A DNA stretch of 64,000 nucleotides from Erwinia sp. JUb26 (GCF_003751505.1 NZ_RJVB01000003.1:60712-124711); one strand, 5' to 3'. Shown: positions 26,991-36,692, counted from the stretch's first letter. The notes: a model not told the origin generated them from the sequence alone. Translations and numbers: made by a program.

Positions 26991-27761
26991 TTAAACCAAA
27001 GAGTGGATTTTCTTCTCTTCGGTTGCCGGTTCGCTGCCGTGCGCGGTCACCGTGAATCCCTGTTCCTGCCAGTGCGCCAGCTGCTCCTGCTGACGTCGGG
27101 TCAGGGGCTTACCGGTATAAACGAAAATTTTCTGGCCGGGAAACAGCTCCGGGCGCGGCTGCTCCAGCGGTTCGGCCAGCACGTCAATGCGCCAGCCCTG
27201 CTGCGAAAGCCGCCAGGCTTCCAGCCACAGGCGAGTGCGATCCTCGTTGCCCCAGCCCATCAGCAATGCATCCTTGCCGGCTTTTTTCCGTGAGCCGGTC
27301 AGGCAGAAGGCCACATAGTCGATCAGCGCGCCGTCCAGCAGGCTGCACATCGTGCGGGCAGTATTCTGGTCCAGATTCAGCCGCTGGCGAATCGGCAGAT
27401 AAACGTGGTCGATCAGCGCCTCAGCCGGATTTTCACGGCCGGTGGTGGCAATTTTTGCTCTCAGCTTTGACGGGCGTACGTGGCGCAGCACGGTCATCAT
27501 CTCTTCCTGTAGCGTGATCCAGCCGTCGTGGATCTCGATGTTTTCGCCTTCCAGCAGCGCTTTCACTTTCCCCACCGGCACGCCGGTGCTCATCCAGCGC
27601 TTAATCTCTTCGATGCGTTGAATATCGTCTTCATCAAACAGGCGGTGACCGCCTTCGGTTCGTTGCGGCTTTAACAGGCCATAGCGGCGTTGCCAGGCGC
27701 GCAGTGTTACCGGATTAATCCCGCAGCGCTCAGCAACATCGCCGATGCTGTACAACGTCAT
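26991..27761 (-). CDS. mlrA: MerR-like transcriptional regulator MlrA
   Basis: 256 residues (E. coli MlrA 243). The N-terminal MerR-type winged helix is nearly invariant: [21 protein letters not shown] followed by GGHRLF and a recognition helix. The C-terminal part (about 80-250) is a B12-binding-like fold without obvious cofactor motif. In E. coli and Salmonella, MlrA activates csgD and thereby curli, cellulose and BapA-type adhesin expression. That makes a functional link to the giant adhesin 20 kb away plausible but unproved. GAGG sits 6 bases before the ATG. Confidence 0.92.
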   Translation of the reverse strand: MTLYSIGDVAERCGINPVTLRAWQRRYGLLKPQRTEGGHRLFDEDDIQRIEEIKRWMSTGVPVGKVKALLEGENIEIHDGWITLQEEMMTVLRHVRPSKLRAKIATTGRENPAEALIDHVYLPIRQRLNLDQNTARTMCSLLDGALIDYVAFCLTGSRKKAGKDALLMGWGNEDRTRLWLEAWRLSQQGWRIDVLAEPLEQPRPELFPGQKIFVYTGKPLTRRQQEQLAHWQEQGFTVTAHGSEPATEEKKIHSLV

Positions 27762-27907
27762 TTCTCACCTCATTCGCTCTCAGGCCTGATATAACCGTAT
27801 CCAATAATGCCATGCTGTACAAATTATTTGTGCATGTACAACTTGATCTGCGTGATAGCTTACGGTAGATCTCATATATGAGATTATTTCCCTTAAATGA
27901 GATGGCT

Positions 27908-28471
27908 ATGGATCAGAAGCAAACCGAGCAACGTTTGGCGCAGCGGCTGGCCGATCTGCGTGTTGAGCAGGGGTGGTCGCTGGAGACACTGGCGGAGATG
28001 ACCGGCATCAGCCGCGCGTCGCTGTCGCGCATTGAACGCGGAGAAAACAGCCCCACCGCCGCGCTGCTTAACCGGCTGTGCAGCGCCTATGGATTGACCA
28101 TGTCGCGCCTGCTCAGCGAAGTGGAGCAGAGCGGGCCACAGCATCTGCGTCCTTCGCAGCAGAACGTGTGGCGCGATGCCAGCAGCGGCTATCTGCGCCG
28201 CAGCGTTTCCCCGCCCGCGCAGGCATTTCACGCCGAGCTGGTAGAGGCGCAGCTGGAGCAGGGCGCGCTGATTGAGTATGACCTGCCGCCGCTGGCCGGG
28301 CTGGAGCAGCATATCTGGATGCTGGACGGCGTGCTGATTTTCCGCATGAATGAACAGCAGTGGCGGCTGGAAAAGGGCGACTGCCTGCGCTTTCATCTGT
28401 TCGGCCGCACGTCGTTCAACGCCCCGGAAGCCGGAGGCGCTCGCTATGCGCTGGTGGTGGCACGGCCATGA
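27908..28471 (+). CDS. Xre-family regulator with C-terminal cupin domain
   Basis: 187 residues. Residues 5-65 form the helix-turn-helix (RLADLRVEQGWSLETLAEMTGISRASLSRIERGE). A cupin-like sensor follows (about 105-185: ALIEYDLPPLAGLEQHIWMLDG, WRLEKGDCLRFHL). Such proteins bind a small ligand or metal in the cupin and repress adjacent genes. The start at 27908 fits the usual MDxKQTEQRL N-terminus; in-frame ATGs at 27878 and 27902 are possible. It overlaps the following acetyltransferase by four bases (ATGA), so the two form one operon and it likely controls that gene. Confidence 0.85.
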   Translation: MDQKQTEQRLAQRLADLRVEQGWSLETLAEMTGISRASLSRIERGENSPTAALLNRLCSAYGLTMSRLLSEVEQSGPQHLRPSQQNVWRDASSGYLRRSVSPPAQAFHAELVEAQLEQGALIEYDLPPLAGLEQHIWMLDGVLIFRMNEQQWRLEKGDCLRFHLFGRTSFNAPEAGGARYALVVARP

Positions 28472-28986
28472 ACCAGATTGAATACGAGTGGCTGGACGCG
28501 CAGCAGGCGCGTGATGAGCTTCCGGCGCTGTGCCGGGTGCTGGAGGGCTGCGTGGCACAGGGTGCCAGCGTCGGGTTTGTGAACTGTGACTCGCAGACTT
28601 TTATCCGCTTCTGGCAGGACGTGGTCTTCAGCCTGGCCTGTGGTGATAAAGCGCTGCTGGTGGCGAGGCTGGCCGACCGCATTGTGGCGACGGTGATGGT
28701 GGTGCTGGCGATGCCGCCGAACGGTGCGCACCGCGCCGAGGTGATCAAGCTGCTGGTTCATCCCGATGCGCGTCGGCGAGGTATTGCTCGCGAACTGATG
28801 CGGAAGGCGGAAGCCCGCGCTGTGCAGGCGGGCCGCACGCTGCTGGTGCTGGACACCCGCAGCGGTGACGTGGCGGAGCCGCTCTACCGTTCGCTGGGCT
28901 GGCAGGTAGCCGGGGAAATTCCGTGTTATGCGCAATCCACCGCAGGGGTTCTGGATGCCACCACGCTGATGTATAAAAACTGCTGA
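28468..28986 (+). CDS. GNAT-family N-acetyltransferase
   Basis: 172 residues. The start overlaps the stop of the Xre-cupin gene (ATGA). The acetyl-CoA-binding region is VIKLLVHPDARRRGIARELM, followed by ALVLDT-like LLVLDTRSGDVAEPLYRSLGWQVAGEIP, the typical GNAT motif B. The N-terminal half is poorly conserved, so the substrate is unknown. Translational coupling to a cupin-type repressor suggests a small molecule that is both sensed and acetylated; that is an inference from arrangement. Confidence 0.85.
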   Translation: MNQIEYEWLDAQQARDELPALCRVLEGCVAQGASVGFVNCDSQTFIRFWQDVVFSLACGDKALLVARLADRIVATVMVVLAMPPNGAHRAEVIKLLVHPDARRRGIARELMRKAEARAVQAGRTLLVLDTRSGDVAEPLYRSLGWQVAGEIPCYAQSTAGVLDATTLMYKNC

Positions 28987-29069
28987 GGAGCGCCATACCG
29001 TCGTAGAAATGCGGAGCGGCACTACTTTCCTTGTGGGATCCGCATCCGCAGGCTGACGCCAGCGCGATA

Positions 29070-29085
29070 CTGTGTAAAAATACAG
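29070..29085. promoter_or_regulatory. LexA box upstream of dinG
   Basis: CTGTGTAAAAATACAG fits the SOS operator pattern CTG-N10-CAG and begins 41 bases before the dinG ATG. dinG is a LexA-regulated damage-inducible gene in E. coli. Confidence 0.75.
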
Positions 29086-29110
29086 CCCTGATTTTATGTA
29101 AAGGGTTGTC

Positions 29111-31273
29111 ATGGCGTTAACTGCGGCGTTAAAAGCGCAAATTGCCGGGTGGTATAAAGCCCTGCAACAGCAAGTCCCCGATTTTATTCCGCGCGCACCG
29201 CAGCGGCAGATGATTGCTGAAGTGGCGAAAACGCTGTCGGGTGAAGACGGGCGCCATCTGGCTATTGAAGCACCGACAGGCGTGGGGAAAACCCTCTCCT
29301 ATCTGATCCCCGGCATCGCGGTGAGCCGCGCCGAGGAAAAACCGCTGGTGGTCAGCACGGCCAACGTGGCGCTGCAGGATCAGATTTACAGTAAAGATCT
29401 GCCGCTGCTGAAGAAAATCATTCCTGAACTGACCTTTACCGCTGCTTTTGGTCGCGGGCGCTACGTCTGCCCGCGCAATCTCTCGGCGCTGGCTACTGAT
29501 GAAGAGAAGCAGGGCGATCTGCTGCTGTTCCTTGACGATGATATGACCGCCAGCAAGGCGGAGCGGGCGATCTGCTGCGAGCTGGAAAAGGCGCTGAACC
29601 GCCATGAATGGGACGGCCTGCGCGATCACTGCAAGGACAATATCGAAGATTCGCTTTGGCAGCGTATCAGCACCGATAAAGCCAACTGCCTCGGCAGTAA
29701 CTGCCACTGGTTCCGCGAATGCCCGTTCTACGTGGCGCGCCGCGAGATCGAAAACGCCGACGTCGTGGTCGCTAACCATGCGCTGGTGATGGCGGCGCTG
29801 GAAACCGAATCCGTACTGCCGCCGCCGAAAAACCTGCTGCTGGTGCTGGATGAAGGGCACCATCTGCCGGACGTGGCGCGCGACGCGCTGGAAATGAGCG
29901 GCGAAATCACCCCCGGCTGGACGACGCTCCAGCTCGATCTGTTTGCCCGCCTGGTAGAGCAGTGCATGGCGCAGTTCAGGCCCAAGCGTCCGCCGCCGCT
30001 GGCCAACCCGGATCGTCTTAAAGAGCACTGTGAAGAAGTGCGTGAACAGCTGCAAATGCTGTCGCAGATCCTCGGCCTGTATCTGCCGCCGGAGGGGCAG
30101 GAGGGGGAGTACCGCTTTGAGATGGGGCTGCTGCCGGAGGAGATCATGACGATCTGCGGCAGGCTGTTTAAGCTCAGCGACGCGCTGCGCGGGATGGCAG
30201 AAGGGCTGGTTAACGATCTCAGTGAAAAAACCGGCCAGTTCGACGTGGTGCGCCTGCACCGCACGCTGCTGCAGATGAACCGCGCGCTGGGCTGGTTTGA
30301 AGCCAGCAGCAAGCTTTGGCGGCTGGCGGCGCTGGAACAGACGTCCGGTGCACCGGTGTCGAAGTGGGTGACCCGCGAACTGCGGGAAGGCAACGTGCAT
30401 CTGATGCTGCACTGCGCCGGGATCCGCGTCAGCGATCAGCTGGAAAAGCTGCTGTGGCGAAAAATCCCCCACGTGGTGCTGACCTCCGCCACCCTGCGTT
30501 CCTTAAACAGCTTCCAGCGGCTACAGGAAATGTCCGGGCTGAGTGAAAAAGCGGACGATCGCTTTGTCGCGCTGGACTCGCCGTTTAATCATGTGGAGCA
30601 GGGCAAGCTGGTTATCCCGCAGTTGAAGCACGAACCGCTGCTGGCGAATGAGGTGGCGCATCTGGCCGAAATGGCCCACTTTTTCCGCCATCAGATCACA
30701 CTGGCGAAACATAAGGGGCTGCTGGTGCTGTTCGCCAGCAACCGGGCCATGCAGCAGTTTATTGCCTATCTGCCCGAACTGCGGTTGATGATGCTGGTGC
30801 AGGGTGATAAGCCGCGCCCTGCGCTGGTGGCCCTGCATCGCCAGCGCGTGGAGCGCGGGGAAACCAGCGTGCTGGTCGGTTTGCAGTCCTTTGCGGAGGG
30901 GCTGGATCTGAAGGGAGAGCTGCTTTCCCAGGTCCATATTCATAAAATCGCTTTCCCCCCGGTAGACAGTCCGGTTATTTTGACCGAGGGCGAATGGCTG
31001 AAAAGCCTGAAGCGTTATCCTTTTGAGGTGCAGAGTCTGCCCAGCGCCTCGTTTAATCTTATCCAGCAGGTGGGAAGGCTGATCCGCAGCCACGCCTGCT
31101 TCGGTGAGATTGTGATTTACGACCGACGGCTATTGAGCAAAAGCTACGGCGCACGGTTACTGGGGGCACTGCCGGTGTTTCCTATCGAACAGCCGCCGAT
31201 GCCGGAAGGCGATCTGCCCAAGGCGGTCAGCCCGCCGGTGAAAAAAAGAATGCCGCCGCGCCGCAGGCGTTAA
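29111..31273 (+). CDS. dinG: ATP-dependent 5'-3' DNA helicase DinG
   Basis: 720 residues (E. coli 716). It is an XPD-like superfamily 2 helicase that unwinds R-loops and forks after DNA damage. The Walker A segment EAPTGVGKT is at 53-61. The four iron-sulfur cysteines are C120, C193, C198 and C204. The DEAH-type box reads DEGHH. Helicase motifs are present in the C-terminal half (SATLRSLNSF, LVGLQSFAEGLDLKGE, IQQVGRLIRS). A basic PPRRRR tail ends the protein. AAAGGG lies 5 bases before the ATG, with a LexA box just upstream. ybiB follows within 25 bases, the same pairing as in E. coli. Confidence 0.96.
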   Translation: MALTAALKAQIAGWYKALQQQVPDFIPRAPQRQMIAEVAKTLSGEDGRHLAIEAPTGVGKTLSYLIPGIAVSRAEEKPLVVSTANVALQDQIYSKDLPLLKKIIPELTFTAAFGRGRYVCPRNLSALATDEEKQGDLLLFLDDDMTASKAERAICCELEKALNRHEWDGLRDHCKDNIEDSLWQRISTDKANCLGSNCHWFRECPFYVARREIENADVVVANHALVMAALETESVLPPPKNLLLVLDEGHHLPDVARDALEMSGEITPGWTTLQLDLFARLVEQCMAQFRPKRPPPLANPDRLKEHCEEVREQLQMLSQILGLYLPPEGQEGEYRFEMGLLPEEIMTICGRLFKLSDALRGMAEGLVNDLSEKTGQFDVVRLHRTLLQMNRALGWFEASSKLWRLAALEQTSGAPVSKWVTRELREGNVHLMLHCAGIRVSDQLEKLLWRKIPHVVLTSATLRSLNSFQRLQEMSGLSEKADDRFVALDSPFNHVEQGKLVIPQLKHEPLLANEVAHLAEMAHFFRHQITLAKHKGLLVLFASNRAMQQFIAYLPELRLMMLVQGDKPRPALVALHRQRVERGETSVLVGLQSFAEGLDLKGELLSQVHIHKIAFPPVDSPVILTEGEWLKSLKRYPFEVQSLPSASFNLIQQVGRLIRSHACFGEIVIYDRRLLSKSYGARLLGALPVFPIEQPPMPEGDLPKAVSPPVKKRMPPRRRR

Positions 31274-31294
31274 CCTTATTCAGTGAGCAAACGC

Positions 31295-32266
31295 ATGGAA
31301 TTAAATAAGATTATTAAAGAGATCGGGCGCGGTAAAAATCATGCCCGGGATATTGATATCGACAGCGCGCGCGGGCTTTACCGCCGCATGCTGGCGGGGG
31401 ACGTGCCGGACCTGGAACTGGGCGCGATCCTGATTGCGCTACGCATTAAGGGAGAAGGCGAAGAGGAGATGCTGGGCTTCTATCAGGCGATGCAGGAACA
31501 GATGCCGCGCCTTACGCCACCCGCCGGTCTGCCGATGCCGATCGTCATCCCCAGCTACAACGGCGCGCGGCGGCAGGGGAATCTGACCCCGCTGCTGGCG
31601 CTGCTGCTGAGCCGACTCGGCTTCCCGGTGCTGGTTCACGGGGTCAGCGACGATCCGACGCGCATCACCAGCGAAGCGGTGTTTCAGGCGCTGGGCGTTC
31701 CCGCCACGCTGACGCCAGCGGAAGCCCAGAGCCGACTGGATGCGGGCGAGCCGGTGTTCATCACCATCGGCCAGCTGTGCGAACCGATGGAGCGCCAGCT
31801 GGCGATGCGCTGGCGGATGGGCGTGCGCAACAGCGCGCATACGCTGGCCAAGCTGGCGACGCCGTTTGGCGAAGACGCGGCGCTGCGCCTGGCCAGCGTG
31901 TCGCACCCGGAATATATCCCGAAGGTGGGCAAGTTCTTCAGCGACATCGGTGGGCGCGGCCTGTTGCTTAACGGCACCGAGGGTGAAGTCTACGCCAGCC
32001 CGCAGCGCTGCCCGTCAATCAGCCTGATCCACGGTGAAGAACCTCAGGTGCTGCTGGCGCGGCAGGAAGAGGTTGCCTTTGCGGCGGGCGAGCTGCCGGA
32101 AGCGAAAGATGCGGTCACCACCGCGGCCTGGATCCATCGCTGCCTTAATCGTGAAGTGGTGGTCCCGCAGTCGCTGCGTTTGCAGATCGCCTGCTGCTAT
32201 GTGGCAACGGGCAGGGCGCAGACGCTGGACGCGGCGCTGAGTGAGATTAAGCAAGCGGGGTATTAA
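31295..32266 (+). CDS. ybiB: TrpD2-family nucleic-acid-binding protein YbiB
   Basis: 323 residues, matching E. coli YbiB (320) along its length. The fold is that of anthranilate phosphoribosyltransferase, but the E. coli protein binds DNA and RNA and shows no TrpD activity. Conserved blocks are IIKEIGRGKNHARDIDID, PDLELGAILIALRIKGEGE, PIVIPSYNGARRQGNLTPLLALLL and RWRMGVRNSAHTLAKLATPF. The ATG at 31295 is preferred over an in-frame GTG at 31283 by homologue length. It lies immediately after dinG and is probably co-induced with it in the SOS response. Confidence 0.92.
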   Translation: MELNKIIKEIGRGKNHARDIDIDSARGLYRRMLAGDVPDLELGAILIALRIKGEGEEEMLGFYQAMQEQMPRLTPPAGLPMPIVIPSYNGARRQGNLTPLLALLLSRLGFPVLVHGVSDDPTRITSEAVFQALGVPATLTPAEAQSRLDAGEPVFITIGQLCEPMERQLAMRWRMGVRNSAHTLAKLATPFGEDAALRLASVSHPEYIPKVGKFFSDIGGRGLLLNGTEGEVYASPQRCPSISLIHGEEPQVLLARQEEVAFAAGELPEAKDAVTTAAWIHRCLNREVVVPQSLRLQIACCYVATGRAQTLDAALSEIKQAGY

Positions 32267-32444
32267 AGCGGGTTCTCGGCGACAGGTGTTACTGTTGGCA
32301 TCACGTACCGACAGTGGATCTGCCGCGATGTTGAACAGTTGCGGGTAGTGCAGAGTTAATCAGGGGAAATTGGGTCAGATGCTTTTGGATGAACCCTTCG
32401 TGAAATACGACGACCCTGATGTTCCTCATTCTGAGTCTCAAATT

Positions 32445-32472
32445 AAAAATGCGCCATATGGCGCATTTTTTT
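32445..32472. terminator. Bidirectional Rho-independent terminator
   Basis: The AAATGCGCCAT/ATGGCGCATTT hairpin is followed by seven T bases on the plus strand, with A runs on the other side giving a weaker minus-strand terminator. It serves dinG-ybiB and the small gene at 32511. The 180 bases between the ybiB stop and this hairpin hold no supported gene. Confidence 0.85.
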
Positions 32473-32510
32473 ATAAATTAAACGGTTGCATCAACGCAGG
32501 GGATTAAGCG

Positions 32511-32768
32511 CTAAGCGGCCGCCTTATTCACCAGAATTTCAATATCGGCGATGGAGGCTTCCACTTCGTCATGCAGCTTGCCCTGGGCATTCAGCAAGGT
32601 ATCAATTTTACCCGCCAGTTCTTTATCTTTAAACTCGCCGGAGTCGAAGGCAAGCCACTGAGCAGAAAGGGTTTCCGTATTATTTTTCGCGTAGTGGCGA
32701 ATCTCTTTAAGCTGAGAAAGCACGTCATTAATATAGTCATCTTTCGTTTTTGTTTCGATGTCAGCCAT
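32511..32768 (-). CDS. Small acidic alpha-helical protein, unknown function
   Basis: 85 residues, almost entirely predicted helical: charged heptads such as KDDYINDVLSQLKEIRHYAKNN and ELAGKIDTLLNAQGKLHDE. Length and helix content suggest a coiled coil or four-helix-bundle subunit. There is no signal peptide, membrane segment or cysteine. The start has GAAGGA about 11 bases upstream, and a shared terminator follows the stop, which supports a real monocistronic gene. I do not recognise the family. Confidence 0.65.
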   Translation of the reverse strand: MADIETKTKDDYINDVLSQLKEIRHYAKNNTETLSAQWLAFDSGEFKDKELAGKIDTLLNAQGKLHDEVEASIADIEILVNKAAA

Positions 32769-33041
32769 GATGAGATGTTTCCTTCTTCTGAGTTAGAAAT
32801 TCAATTTAAGCCTGGCTGAGAACGGCGATCTTATCTCTAAGAATAATCGTATTATGCTCTTTAGCCCAATTCGCCGGATTTTTCATTCGTCAGATTAAAT
32901 AGTCATTCAATGCATAGTGCTATGCGAAAATAATACCTGTTTCAGATAATTAAACCGATGTCGACTGCCCGACCGATGGCCTGTTAAGGGGTTTGTACTA
33001 CACTCTCTTTGGCTGATAATTATGTGAATCAAGGAGCAAGC

Positions 33042-33569
33042 ATGAAGCTGTGGCCCGTTCTTACCGGGGTGGTACTGTCACTGGGTCTGGTGGCCTGTAA
33101 ATCCCCGACGCCGCCAAAAGGCGTTACGCCGATTAGCGGCTTTGATGCCGCTCGCTACCTGGGAAAATGGTATGAGGTCGCTCGGCTGGAAAACCGCTTC
33201 GAGCGCGGGCTGGAGAAGGTCACCGCCACCTACGGCAAACGCAGCGACGGCGGAATATCCGTACTTAACCGTGGCTACGATCCGGTGAAAGCGCGATGGA
33301 AGGAGAGTGAAGGCCGTGCCTACTTCACCGGTGCGCCATCCACTGCGGCACTGAAGGTGTCGTTCTTCGGTCCATTCTACGGGGGCTATAACGTTATCGC
33401 ACTGGACGACGACTATCGCTATGCGCTGGTCAGCGGCCCGAATCGCGACTACCTGTGGATACTGTCGCGCATGCCGCAGATCCCGGAGAGCGTTAAGCAG
33501 AACTATCTGGCGATTGCTCGCGGGCTGAACTTCCCGGTGGATAAATTGCTGTGGGTGAAGCAGGGATAA
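33042..33569 (+). CDS. blc: Outer-membrane lipoprotein Blc (bacterial lipocalin)
   Basis: 175 residues (E. coli Blc 177). The start at 33042 has AAGGAG 5 bases upstream; an in-frame ATG at 33009 is not used. A lipoprotein signal ends L16-V17-A18-C19, where the cysteine is lipidated. The lipocalin fold is clear: FDAARYLGKWYEVARLENRFERGL with the GKWYEVAR motif, then SFFGPFYGGYNVIALDDDYRYALVSGPNRDYLWILSR. It binds fatty acids and lysophospholipids at the outer membrane and is stress-induced in E. coli. The neighbouring M20 gene is convergent. Confidence 0.95.
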   Translation: MKLWPVLTGVVLSLGLVACKSPTPPKGVTPISGFDAARYLGKWYEVARLENRFERGLEKVTATYGKRSDGGISVLNRGYDPVKARWKESEGRAYFTGAPSTAALKVSFFGPFYGGYNVIALDDDYRYALVSGPNRDYLWILSRMPQIPESVKQNYLAIARGLNFPVDKLLWVKQG

Positions 33570-33710
33570 TTCGCTTCTGGAATTGTCCTGCTTTGCGGCT
33601 GTGAGGATCGTAAAAGCAGTGTTTCAGAATGGGAAAGCTGTACAAGGGAGTTGGCCCCGTGAGGGGCCATAGAACGGTGTGATCGATGGTTGCGGTCAGG
33701 TGAATATCAA

Positions 33711-34868
33711 TCAGCCGAGCGGCAGCAGCTGCTCAACCAGCGCGGTCCACAGGGCGATGCCCGGAGCGATCAGCCCATCGTTAAAATCGTAGTTGGCATT
33801 GTGCAACGGCCGCGATGGCGTATCGCCGTCAGCGCCGATCCAGAAGTACGCGCCCGGGCAGTGCTCCAGCATGCAGGCAAAATCCTCAGAGGCCATCGAC
33901 GGGCTGACGTTCCAGTGTACCTTTTCCGCAGGCAGCAGCGTCAGCGCGCAGTCGCGCACCCGGGTGGCTTCCGCAGCGTGGTTTATGGTCACCGGATAGT
34001 CGCCCTGATACTCAATGCTGCCCTCAATGCCCAGCGGTGCGGTAAACGAGGTGACAAATTCATCGATCATCTGTTTTACCCGGCTGCGCACGTCCGCCTG
34101 CAGGCAGCGCAGCGTGCCGCGCAGCACCACGTTTTCCGGAATGACGTTAATCGCCTCACCGCCGTTGATCTGGGTAATGCTGACCACCGCAGAGGCCAGC
34201 GGCGACAGGCGGCGGGCCGGGATGGTTTGCAGCGCCATAATCAGCTGGGCGGCGGCGACAATCGGGTCCGCGCCGTTTTCCGGCATGGCGGCGTGACAGC
34301 TGCGGCCGCGCAGATTGATTTCGAAGGAATCCAGCGAGGCCATCATCGCCCCTGCGTTCACGGCAACCTCACCGGCGGGCAGGCCCGGCCAGTTGTGCAT
34401 GCCGTAGATGGCATCCATCGGGAACAGGGTAAACAGGCCGTCTTCCACCATGCGGCGCGCGCCACCGAGGTTTTCCTCTGCGGGCTGGAAGACAAAATGC
34501 AGCGTTCCGCTAAAGCGGCGGGTGGTGCTCAGGTGCTTTGCCACCGCCAGCAGGATCGCCGTATGGCCATCGTGTCCGCAGGCGTGCATCACGCCTGGAT
34601 TCGTGGAGCGGTGGGGCGGATTGCTCAGCTCGGTGATCGGCAGGGCGTCCATGTCAGCGCGTAACCCGATAACCGGTCCGGGGCCGTTTTCCAGCGTGCC
34701 GACCACGCCGGTGCCTGCCAGACCACGATGAACCTGCAGACCAAAGGCTTCCAGCTGTTCGGCGATCAACTGTGAAGTGTGATGCTCCTGATATCCCAGT
34801 TCGGGGCGGGCGTGCAGGGCTCTGCGCCAGCCGGTGGCTTCTTCAATCAGCGAAACGGGAACTGTCAT
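33711..34868 (-). CDS. M20D-family amidohydrolase (hippurate/N-acyl amino acid hydrolase type)
   Basis: 385 residues of the M20 metallopeptidase family, zinc-dependent amidohydrolases that remove acyl groups from amino acids. The metal and catalytic motifs are ALRADMDALPI, HACGHDGHTAILL, and FVFQPAEENLGGARRMVEDGLF, with the C-terminal MASEDFACML. The dimerisation lid lies between about 185 and 300. AGGAG is 9 bases before the ATG. The substrate is unknown. Its position at the edge of the hut block, downstream of hutU on the same strand but behind a terminator hairpin, makes an N-acyl or N-formyl amino acid possible but unproved. Confidence 0.88.
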   Translation of the reverse strand: MTVPVSLIEEATGWRRALHARPELGYQEHHTSQLIAEQLEAFGLQVHRGLAGTGVVGTLENGPGPVIGLRADMDALPITELSNPPHRSTNPGVMHACGHDGHTAILLAVAKHLSTTRRFSGTLHFVFQPAEENLGGARRMVEDGLFTLFPMDAIYGMHNWPGLPAGEVAVNAGAMMASLDSFEINLRGRSCHAAMPENGADPIVAAAQLIMALQTIPARRLSPLASAVVSITQINGGEAINVIPENVVLRGTLRCLQADVRSRVKQMIDEFVTSFTAPLGIEGSIEYQGDYPVTINHAAEATRVRDCALTLLPAEKVHWNVSPSMASEDFACMLEHCPGAYFWIGADGDTPSRPLHNANYDFNDGLIAPGIALWTALVEQLLPLG

Positions 34869-34943
34869 TCAATACTTCTCCTGTGCAGGGTAACGCGCAG
34901 AAACAAGGTAGCATAAATCGGGGGCGGAAGAAGCGGGTAGCGG

Positions 34944-34973
34944 GGAAGAAAACAGGCCGGTGATACCGGCCTG
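34944..34973 (-). terminator. Rho-independent terminator after hutU
   Basis: The stem CAGGCCGGT-ATC-ACCGGCCTG at 34953-34973 is followed on the minus strand by TTTTCTT. It ends the hutH-hutU transcript before the M20 gene. Confidence 0.75.
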
Positions 34974-34981
34974 GATAACGC

Positions 34982-36667
34982 TTAGTCAATCATCGGCAGA
35001 TTCAGTTCGTGCTTCGCGGCACAGGCTTTCGCCACTTCATATCCGGCATCGGCATGGCGCATCACGCCGGTCGCCGGGTCGTTCCACAGCACACGGCCCA
35101 GGCGTTTATCGGCCTCGGCGCTGCCGTCGGCAACGATCACTACGCCAGCATGCTGGGAGAAGCCCATGCCCACGCCGCCGCCGTGATGCAGGCTGACCCA
35201 GGTCGCGCCGCCCGCGGTGTTCAGCAGGGCGTTGAGCAGCGGCCAGTCGGAGACCGCATCCGAGCCGTCGCGCATCGCTTCGGTTTCGCGGTTTGGTGAA
35301 GCCACGGATCCGCAGTCAAGGTGATCGCGGCCGATGACCACCGGCGCTTTCAGCTCGCCGTTGCGCACCATCTCGTTAAACGCCAGTCCCGCCAGATGAC
35401 GCTCGCCCAGACCCAGCCAGCAGATACGCGCGGGCAGGCCCTGGAACGCGATCCGCTCCTGCGCCATATCCAGCCAGCGGTGCAGGTTGGTATGGTCGGG
35501 GAACAGTTCTTTCAGTTTGGCATCGGTGCGGTAGATGTCCTCCGGATCGCCGGACAGGGCGACCCAGCGGAACGGACCTTTGCCTTCACAGAACAGCGGA
35601 CGGATATAGGCCGGTACAAAGCCAGGGAAGTCGAACGCGTTGGTGACGCCTTCTTCCAGCGCCACCTGGCGGATATTGTTGCCGTAATCTACGGTGGGAA
35701 TGCCCATATGGCAGAAGTCGAGCATCGCCTGCACGTGGACCGCCATTGAGGCGCGGGCGGCTTTCTCCACGGATTTCGGATCGCTGCGGCGGGCTTCTTC
35801 CCACTGCTCAACGGACCAGCCCTGCGGCAGATAGCCGTTGATCGGATCGTGTGCAGAGGTCTGGTCGGTGACAATATCCGGCTTCATGCCGCCGGCTTTC
35901 GCCCGTTTAACCAGTTCCGGCAGCACATCCGCCGCGTTACCGAGCAGGCCGACGGAAATCGCGCGCTTCTCTTTATTCGCCTGGTCAATCATCGCCAGCG
36001 CCTCGTCGAGGGTCTCGGCGCGGTAATCGACGTAGCGGGTACGCAGACGGAAGTCGATGCGCGAAGACTGGCACTCAACGGCCAGCACGGAAGCACCGGC
36101 CAGCACGCCCGCCAGCGGCTGCGCGCCGCCCATCCCGCCCAGTCCGGCGGTGAGGATCCATTTGCCGCTCAGATCGCCGTTATAGTGCTGGCGACCGGCT
36201 TCGGCGAAGGTTTCAAAGGTGCCCTGCACGATGCCCTGCGCGCCAATGTAGATCCAGGATCCGGCGGTCATCTGGCCGTACATCATCAGCCCGGCTTTAT
36301 CGAGCTTGTTAAAGTGGTCCCAGTTGGCCCAGTGCGGCACCAGGTTAGAGTTGGCAATCAGCACGCGCGGCGCATCGGCGTGGGTGCGGAAAACCCCAAC
36401 CGGCTTACCGGACTGCACCAGCAGGGTTTCTTCCGGCTGCAGCGCCTGCAGTGAACGCAGGATCTGCTCGAAGCACTCCCAGTTACGGGCGGCTTTACCA
36501 ATACCGCCGTACACCACCAAATCTTCCGGGCGTTCGGCAACGTCAGGATCCAGGTTGTTCTGGATCATGCGGTAAGCGGCTTCAATCAGCCAGTTGGCGC
36601 AGTGCAGCGTATCGCCGTGGGGAGCGCGAATAGTACGGGCAACGGCCTTGCTTACGGACTCAGTCAT
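34982..36667 (-). CDS. hutU: Urocanate hydratase
   Basis: 561 residues from the ATG at 36667 (AAGGA upstream; a longer in-frame start at 36724 overlaps the intergenic gap). It converts urocanate to imidazolonepropionate with a tightly bound NAD+. Signature segments are [14 protein letters not shown], the dinucleotide-binding region [34 protein letters not shown], and [19 protein letters not shown]. Near the C-terminus, [19 protein letters not shown] is the family signature. It is second step of histidine degradation, 25 bases after hutH on the same strand. Confidence 0.97.
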   Translation of the reverse strand: MTESVSKAVARTIRAPHGDTLHCANWLIEAAYRMIQNNLDPDVAERPEDLVVYGGIGKAARNWECFEQILRSLQALQPEETLLVQSGKPVGVFRTHADAPRVLIANSNLVPHWANWDHFNKLDKAGLMMYGQMTAGSWIYIGAQGIVQGTFETFAEAGRQHYNGDLSGKWILTAGLGGMGGAQPLAGVLAGASVLAVECQSSRIDFRLRTRYVDYRAETLDEALAMIDQANKEKRAISVGLLGNAADVLPELVKRAKAGGMKPDIVTDQTSAHDPINGYLPQGWSVEQWEEARRSDPKSVEKAARASMAVHVQAMLDFCHMGIPTVDYGNNIRQVALEEGVTNAFDFPGFVPAYIRPLFCEGKGPFRWVALSGDPEDIYRTDAKLKELFPDHTNLHRWLDMAQERIAFQGLPARICWLGLGERHLAGLAFNEMVRNGELKAPVVIGRDHLDCGSVASPNRETEAMRDGSDAVSDWPLLNALLNTAGGATWVSLHHGGGVGMGFSQHAGVVIVADGSAEADKRLGRVLWNDPATGVMRHADAGYEVAKACAAKHELNLPMID

Positions 36668-36692
36668 GGTTGTTTTCCTTATCGGTATTCGT

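Noticed and set aside
29129-30472. 447-residue minus-strand frame
   Set aside because: It is antisense to dinG, whose iron-sulfur and helicase motifs are complete.
32378-32506. 42-codon frame starting MLLDEPFVKYDD after ybiB
   Set aside because: It runs through the terminator hairpin and has no convincing ribosome-binding site at proper distance.
33690-34664. 324-residue plus-strand frame
   Set aside because: It is antisense to the M20 amidohydrolase.
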